Shown here one piece after another: positions 58,879 to 64,000 of a stretch of DNA of 64,000 bases. How positions within the stretch are numbered: position 1 is the stretch's first letter; every line of letters begins with the position of its first letter. The DNA comes from Acidobacteriota bacterium (GTDB taxonomy: Bacteria; Acidobacteriota; Thermoanaerobaculia; UBA5066). Location: assembly GCA_016716715.1 (NCBI GenBank), contig JADJVE010000002.1, forward strand, positions 62,001-126,000, written 5' to 3'. The notes below the pieces were generated by a model that worked only from the letters and a program-made list of their open reading frames with translations, did not search any database and had not been told where the DNA came from. The translations under genes and the position numbers were made by a program.

Positions 58879-59937
58879 ATGAGCCAGACCTCTCTCAAGG
58901 ACCGCCTTCTCGTCGCGACGCTCCCGGCCGAGGAGCGCGAGAACGGCCGCCGCCTCCTCCGGGCGCTCGCCCCCATCGAGGCGAAGCTCAAGGAGGTCGA
59001 AACCGTCCTCACAGACCGGACGCGGTCCGGAATTCCGACGATCGCCCTGATCGGCGACTATCTCGTCGAGGGCGGCGGCAAGCGCATCCGCCCGGCGCTG
59101 CTTCTCCTGGGCGCGCACATGCTCGGGTACGAGGGCGACCGCGACGTGCGCTACGGCGCCATGATCGAGTTCATCCACACGGCGACGCTCGTCCACGACG
59201 ACATCATCGACGACGCCGAGACCCGCCGCGGGCGGGCCAGCGTGAACCGCCGCTGGGGCAACGAGCTGACCGTTCTCTTCGGCGACTTCCTCTACATGAA
59301 GTCCATGGAGATCGCGCTGGAAGAGGGCGATCTACGCGTCCTGCGCGTTCTCTCGGACGTGACGCTGCGCATGACGGAGGGCGAGATCATCGGCGCGGAG
59401 CGGCGCGGCCTCCTCGACCTCACGCTGGAGGGCTACCTCGACATCGTGCGGCGGAAGACGGCCCTCCTCTTCGCGGGCGCCTGCAAGATCCCGTCGTACC
59501 TCGTCACCGACGCGTTCGGGATCGGCAGCGAAACGTGGGGGGAGCGCCTCTGGCAGTACGGCCTCTCGCTCGGAATCGCGTTCCAGCTGCAAGACGACCT
59601 GCTCGACTACACGGCGAACGAGGCCGACCTCGGCAAGCCCGTCCTGTCCGACCTCAAGGAAGGGAAACTCACGCTCCCATTGATCCTCTGCCTTCCGCAG
59701 GCGACGCGCACCGAACGAAAGCTCATCGAGACGGTCGTGAAGGAAGAGGGCTTCGACACCGTGCGGCCCGGGCAGATCCTCGAGATCGTCCACCGCCTCG
59801 GCGCACTCGACCGGGCGCACGGAATGGCCGAAGACCACGCCGAGCGGGCCCGCGAGATCGCGGCTGCCTTCCCGGAGACGGCCTCGCGCGAAGGGTTCCT
59901 CCTGGCCGCCGAATACGCCGCCAACAGACGTAAATAA
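58879..59937 (+). CDS. Trans-polyprenyl diphosphate synthase (octaprenyl/heptaprenyl type)
   Basis: A 352-residue isoprenyl diphosphate synthase that extends FPP/GGPP to the polyprenyl tail of quinones. GGGKRIRPALLLL, the first aspartate-rich motif HDDIIDDAETRRG and the second QLQDDLLDYTAN are intact. The small-residue context before the first Asp motif suits long-chain (C35-C45) products, like IspB. ATG 58879 is used, because the alternative at 58864 overlaps a TAAGAT -10-like hexamer (58860-58865). Chain length not provable from sequence. Confidence 0.92.
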   Translation: MSQTSLKDRLLVATLPAEERENGRRLLRALAPIEAKLKEVETVLTDRTRSGIPTIALIGDYLVEGGGKRIRPALLLLGAHMLGYEGDRDVRYGAMIEFIHTATLVHDDIIDDAETRRGRASVNRRWGNELTVLFGDFLYMKSMEIALEEGDLRVLRVLSDVTLRMTEGEIIGAERRGLLDLTLEGYLDIVRRKTALLFAGACKIPSYLVTDAFGIGSETWGERLWQYGLSLGIAFQLQDDLLDYTANEADLGKPVLSDLKEGKLTLPLILCLPQATRTERKLIETVVKEEGFDTVRPGQILEIVHRLGALDRAHGMAEDHAERAREIAAAFPETASREGFLLAAEYAANRRK

Positions 59938-59954
59938 CTAAAACATAAAGACTT

Positions 59955-60074
59955 AATTTCTTCGAATGAAAATAGGCGAAGGGCGAAGTCTGCCTAACGC
60001 GGGCACCGCTGCCCTCACTTGTATTCACTGTAGCCGAAATAAAGAAGGCACCTTCTAAGAAATTCCTTCTTTCT
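59955..60074. repeat. Inverted-repeat element, copy L, in an AT-rich intergenic gap
   Basis: Left arm AATTTCTTCGAATGAAAATA (59955-59974), right arm CACCTTCTAAGAAATTCC (60050-60067). The 243-bp gap from 59938 to 60180 is the longest AT-rich non-coding stretch in the window. Apart from this element and a promoter it holds nothing I can identify. Confidence 0.78.
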
Positions 60075-60087
60075 TATGGGTTCTCTC

Positions 60088-60116
60088 TTGATTTCGGTTC
60101 TCTACAGTCGTACCTT
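60088..60116 (+). promoter_or_regulatory. Candidate sigma-70-type promoter
   Basis: TTGATT (60088-60093), 17-nt spacer, TACCTT (60111-60116), giving about a 60-nt leader with AGGAG (about 60170) before the ATG at 60181. The -10 is weak. Confidence 0.4.
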
Positions 60117-60180
60117 AACCACAACCTATCGTGGGTCTAAACAAAGCACCCCACAGCTTCGGGGACGATCAGGAGACTCA

Positions 60181-60615
60181 ATGATCGAAAAGCTGTTCCG
60201 TTCGTTCCGGACGCCGTTCGGCGCTTCGGGACGCGAGGACTTCACTCTCGAAGAGGAAGTGGCGCTCTACCGCCACAGGGCGGAAGTCGCCCTGGAGGAG
60301 GAGCGTTACTCGGACGCGCTCGTCTTCCTCGCGAAGATCCTCCGGCTCAATCCCTACGACCTGCAGGCCAGGATGACCGTGGCCCACACGTACCATTACG
60401 CGCTGAAGGAGCCCACCAAGGCCCTCCTCACCTACGAGAAGGTCATCGCGGCCTCCGGTTACGACGATTCCAACTCCTACTCCGTCGCGGCCCGCGAAGG
60501 GATCCAGGAGCTGTCCGGCGCCGTCGACACGTCGCCGCTCCCCCTTCACGACCTCGTGGAGGACGAGACCGAGGAAAACGAGAGCATCGCCGGCCAACGC
60601 AACGCGGCCGGGTAA
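60181..60615 (+). CDS. Small TPR-like protein
   Basis: A 144-residue soluble protein. Residues about 30-100 form paired helices of tetratricopeptide type (ALYRHRAEVALEEERYSDALVFLAKILRLNPYDLQARMTVAHTYHYAL, read as landmarks ALEEERYSDAL and LRLNPYDLQA). The C-terminal tail is acidic and probably disordered. A good AGGAG precedes ATG 60181, and a strong terminator follows, so it is monocistronic. It is probably a protein-interaction adaptor; partner unknown. Confidence 0.82.
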   Translation: MIEKLFRSFRTPFGASGREDFTLEEEVALYRHRAEVALEEERYSDALVFLAKILRLNPYDLQARMTVAHTYHYALKEPTKALLTYEKVIAASGYDDSNSYSVAAREGIQELSGAVDTSPLPLHDLVEDETEENESIAGQRNAAG

Positions 60616-60651
60616 CGCAGTCCCCCCGAATCCCGTTTCTTTCTCGCTCAC

Positions 60652-60697
60652 GTCGTCATCGACCCGCTCCCGCGGGCCGATGACGACTTTCCGTTCC
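60652..60697 (+). terminator. Strong hairpin terminator
   Basis: GTCGTCATCG (60652-60661) pairs perfectly with CGATGACGAC (60678-60687), with an inner CCCGC/GCGGG pairing, followed by TTTCCGTTCC. Ends the TPR-protein transcript before the kdsB promoter. Confidence 0.78.
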
Positions 60698-60714
60698 GGG
60701 CCCTGCGAGTTTCG

Positions 60715-60742
60715 TTGACGCGATCCGGCGCGCCGATTTAAT
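60715..60742 (+). promoter_or_regulatory. Promoter of kdsB-pyrG (leaderless)
   Basis: TTGACG (60715-60720), 16-nt spacer, TTTAAT (60737-60742). The GTG of kdsB is 7 nt downstream, so the transcript should start at the initiation codon. The best-supported leaderless case because both hexamers are good. Confidence 0.7.
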
Positions 60743-60749
60743 ATCGAAC

Positions 60750-61508
60750 GTGCACCGGACGGCGAACTCCCCCCTCATCAACGCCGCCGCCGTCATCCCC
60801 TCCCGCTACGGAGCGGAGCGTTTCCCGGGCAAACCCCTCCACCCCATCGCCGGCATCCCGATGGTCGTCCGCGTGCTCGAACAGGCGCAGAAGGCCCGCC
60901 GCGTGGACCTCGTCCTCGTCGCGACGGACGACGAGCGGATCGCACGGGCCGTGGAGTCGGCGGGAGGCCGGGCGGTCATGACGGACCCCGCGCTCTCCTC
61001 CGGAACGGATCGGGTCTGGGCGGCCGTGAAGGACCTCAATGTCTCCGTCGTGCTGAACGTGCAGGGCGACGAGCCGATGATGGACCCCGTCAACGTGGAC
61101 CGCGTGGCGGGCTTCCTCCTCGACCACCCTGAGTTCCCGCTCGCGACGGTCGCGCTCCCGATCCACGACGAGGCCGAGATCGCGAACCCGAACAACGTGA
61201 AGGTCGTGCGCGCCGACGACGGCCGCGCGCTCTACTTCTCCCGCTCGCCCCTGCCCTACCGGCGGCGGCCCGAGCCGGGGCTTGCGACGTTGAAGCACCT
61301 CGGGCTCTACGGCTACCGCAAGGACGCCCTCAGGCGCTGGACCAGCCTCCCACCCCACGCGCTCGAGCGGGCCGAGAGCCTCGAGCAGCTCCGCGCGCTG
61401 GCGGCGGGGATGGCGATGGCGGTTCTCGACGCGGCGAGCGACTCGATCGGAGTGGACACGGAAGACGATGCAAGAAAAGTTGAAGAGCTGCTGATGGCGA
61501 GGAGGTGA
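60750..61508 (+). CDS. kdsB: CMP-Kdo synthetase
   Basis: KdsB, 252 residues, activates Kdo with CTP for lipopolysaccharide core. AAVIPSRYGAERFPGKPL is the nucleotide-binding loop; NVQGDEPMM, FSRSPLPY and KHLGLYGYR follow. Pairing with pyrG (CTP supply) 4 nt downstream makes metabolic sense. GTG start at 60750 from a leaderless-type promoter. It shows that the cell makes Kdo-containing LPS. Confidence 0.96.
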   Translation: MHRTANSPLINAAAVIPSRYGAERFPGKPLHPIAGIPMVVRVLEQAQKARRVDLVLVATDDERIARAVESAGGRAVMTDPALSSGTDRVWAAVKDLNVSVVLNVQGDEPMMDPVNVDRVAGFLLDHPEFPLATVALPIHDEAEIANPNNVKVVRADDGRALYFSRSPLPYRRRPEPGLATLKHLGLYGYRKDALRRWTSLPPHALERAESLEQLRALAAGMAMAVLDAASDSIGVDTEDDARKVEELLMARR

Positions 61509-61512
61509 CGCG

Positions 61513-63204
<1,692 letters not shown>

Positions 63205-63295
63205 AGTCCCCTTTGACCCGGCCCTGATTCAAATGCGTCATGGCCGGGCCCTGCCCGCCGCCCTATCGCGTTCATGAGGGCATGGGAGGTGGCGC

Positions 63296-63781
63296 ATGGC
63301 AACGCCGCAATTCACTCCGACCCAAGCCCCGCCCGCGAAGGCGGTGACCCTCCAGCCGATCGTGTTCGCGACGGACTTCTCGCCGGCGTCGAAGGGCGCG
63401 CTCGAGAAGGCGATCGAGCTGGCCCGCAAGGAAGGCGCCGAGCTGATCGTCGCGCACGTCTACGAGCCGCCCGCCAGCCTGAGTCACTCGGGCGTCGCGG
63501 ACGACGTCATCGAGGCCGAGCTCGAGGCGACGATCCACAAGGACGTCGAGAAGCAGCTCGAGCCCCTGCTCGCGACGGTTCGGGCGGCCGGCGTGAAGGT
63601 GCGCGGCGAGATCCTCGCCGGTCACGCCGCAAAGGAGCTCGCTCTCCTCGCGGACCGGAACGGCGCGGCAATGGTCGTGATCGGAACCCACGGCCGGACG
63701 GGCATCAAGAAGCTCGTCATGGGCAGCGTTGCGAGCCAGGTCATCGCGACGGCTCCGTGCCCGGTGCTGACCGTCCACTGA
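63296..63781 (+). CDS. Universal stress protein UspA family
   Basis: A 161-residue single-domain UspA protein with the ATP-binding signature GTHGRTGIKKLVMGSVASQV (the G-2x-G-9x-G pattern) and IVFATDFSPASKGALEKAIELA at the start. The signature suggests the ATP-binding subclass. ATG 63296 follows GGGAGGTG. Stand-alone gene between pyrG and a phosphoesterase gene. Confidence 0.93.
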   Translation: MATPQFTPTQAPPAKAVTLQPIVFATDFSPASKGALEKAIELARKEGAELIVAHVYEPPASLSHSGVADDVIEAELEATIHKDVEKQLEPLLATVRAAGVKVRGEILAGHAAKELALLADRNGAAMVVIGTHGRTGIKKLVMGSVASQVIATAPCPVLTVH

Positions 63782-63801
63782 CGCGACGAAACCGCCCCTG
63801 C

Positions 63802-63807
63802 TAGCAT
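63802..63807 (+). promoter_or_regulatory. -10 hexamer, leaderless-type promoter
   Basis: TAGCAT ends 6 nt before the GTG at 63814, the same spacing as at manC and at 50985. Confidence 0.5.
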
Positions 63808-63813
63808 CGCGCC

Positions 63814-64000
63814 GTGTTGCGACGTCTCGCCGGGGCGGCTCTTCTCGCCGCGGCTTCTCTCGCGTGCGGGCCGTCTCCCGCACCGCGGGCGCGCACGACG
63901 CCGACGGCCGCCGCCGCGCTCCCTTCGCCGCCTGCCGGATCGCTCGAGTTCCTCGTCCTCGGAGACTGGGGGCGGGGCGGCAACCGCGTGCAGCGCCAGG
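63814..64000 (+). CDS. Metallophosphoesterase-type lipoprotein (partial)
   Basis: A gene running off the window edge; 62 codons are visible from GTG 63814. An N-terminal signal ends LAAASLACG, a lipobox. A Pro/Ala/Thr-rich linker precedes LEFLVLGDWGRGGNRVQRQ, the first metal-binding motif (GDWG) of tartrate-resistant acid phosphatase or purple acid phosphatase-like enzymes. The rest of the catalytic domain lies outside the window, so this is a motif-level call. Confidence 0.7.
   Translation, partial: MLRRLAGAALLAAASLACGPSPAPRARTTPTAAAALPSPPAGSLEFLVLGDWGRGGNRVQRQ

Noticed and set aside
37511..60074. CRISPR array explanation for the regularly spaced repeats
   Set aside because: Copies are kilobases apart, alternate in orientation, and there are no uniform spacers or cas genes.

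Overview
The window is a high-GC (roughly 68-70%) bacterial chromosome segment with dense coding, many GTG/TTG starts and many 4-nt start/stop overlaps. KdsB (Kdo activation), a LolA-type protein, a predicted outer-membrane barrel and an O-antigen/exopolysaccharide cluster point to a diderm (Gram-negative) cell. Several traits together suggest an Acidobacteriota lineage such as Thermoanaerobaculia: several M28 peptidases, a secreted protein ending in a domain of the DTR/'VNGYFY' kind, and a PurH with a Ser variant. That placement is inference. I see no rRNA, tRNA, CRISPR array, integrase or transposase.

Layout: 1-7.8 kb is the classic translation operon rimP(partial)-nusA-infB-ylxP-rbfA-nrnA-truB. 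A convergent membrane glycosyltransferase-like gene (7.8-9.9 kb) separates it from rpsO-pnp (10.0-12.7 kb). From 12.8 to 22 kb lie small accessory genes: a DUF1330 protein, a Tat-lipoprotein amidase, an M28-PDZ peptidase, an RsbRD_N-like protein, a CoA-binding protein, a lipoprotein RidA, a cupin, a lipoprotein and a methyltransferase. Next come the error-prone polymerase dnaE2 (22.1-25.6 kb) and, convergent with it, two tandem M28 glutamate-carboxypeptidase-like genes. The minus-strand lipid operon yceD-rpmF-plsX-fabH-fabD-fabG-acpP-fabF fills 29.7-35.9 kb. A surface-polysaccharide cluster follows on the plus strand (three GT4 glycosyltransferases and a WcaJ-like phosphoglycosyltransferase, 35.9-40.7 kb), then a tandem pair of secreted-protein genes, the first frameshifted. 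A minus-strand operon pgpA-murB-manC-moxR-DUF58-transglutaminase runs from 49.7 to 43.0 kb. The rest is recA, a large outer-membrane protein, a pentein-fold protein, purH-lolA-yajQ-polyprenyl synthase, kdsB-pyrG, uspA and the start of a metallophosphoesterase lipoprotein.

Two observations go beyond routine annotation. First, an AT-rich motif close to GATTTTCTTAGAAGGTGAA recurs at 11 loci, mostly as inverted pairs about 92-133 bp apart. It sits between genes, supplies stop or start codons, and in at least two genes (dnaE2 and a glycosyltransferase) forms in-frame insertions with similar predicted peptides. This looks like a miniature inverted-repeat or repeated-signal family. Second, many transcription-unit first genes have a TANNNT-like -10 hexamer only 6-9 nt before the start codon, which indicates widespread leaderless mRNAs.
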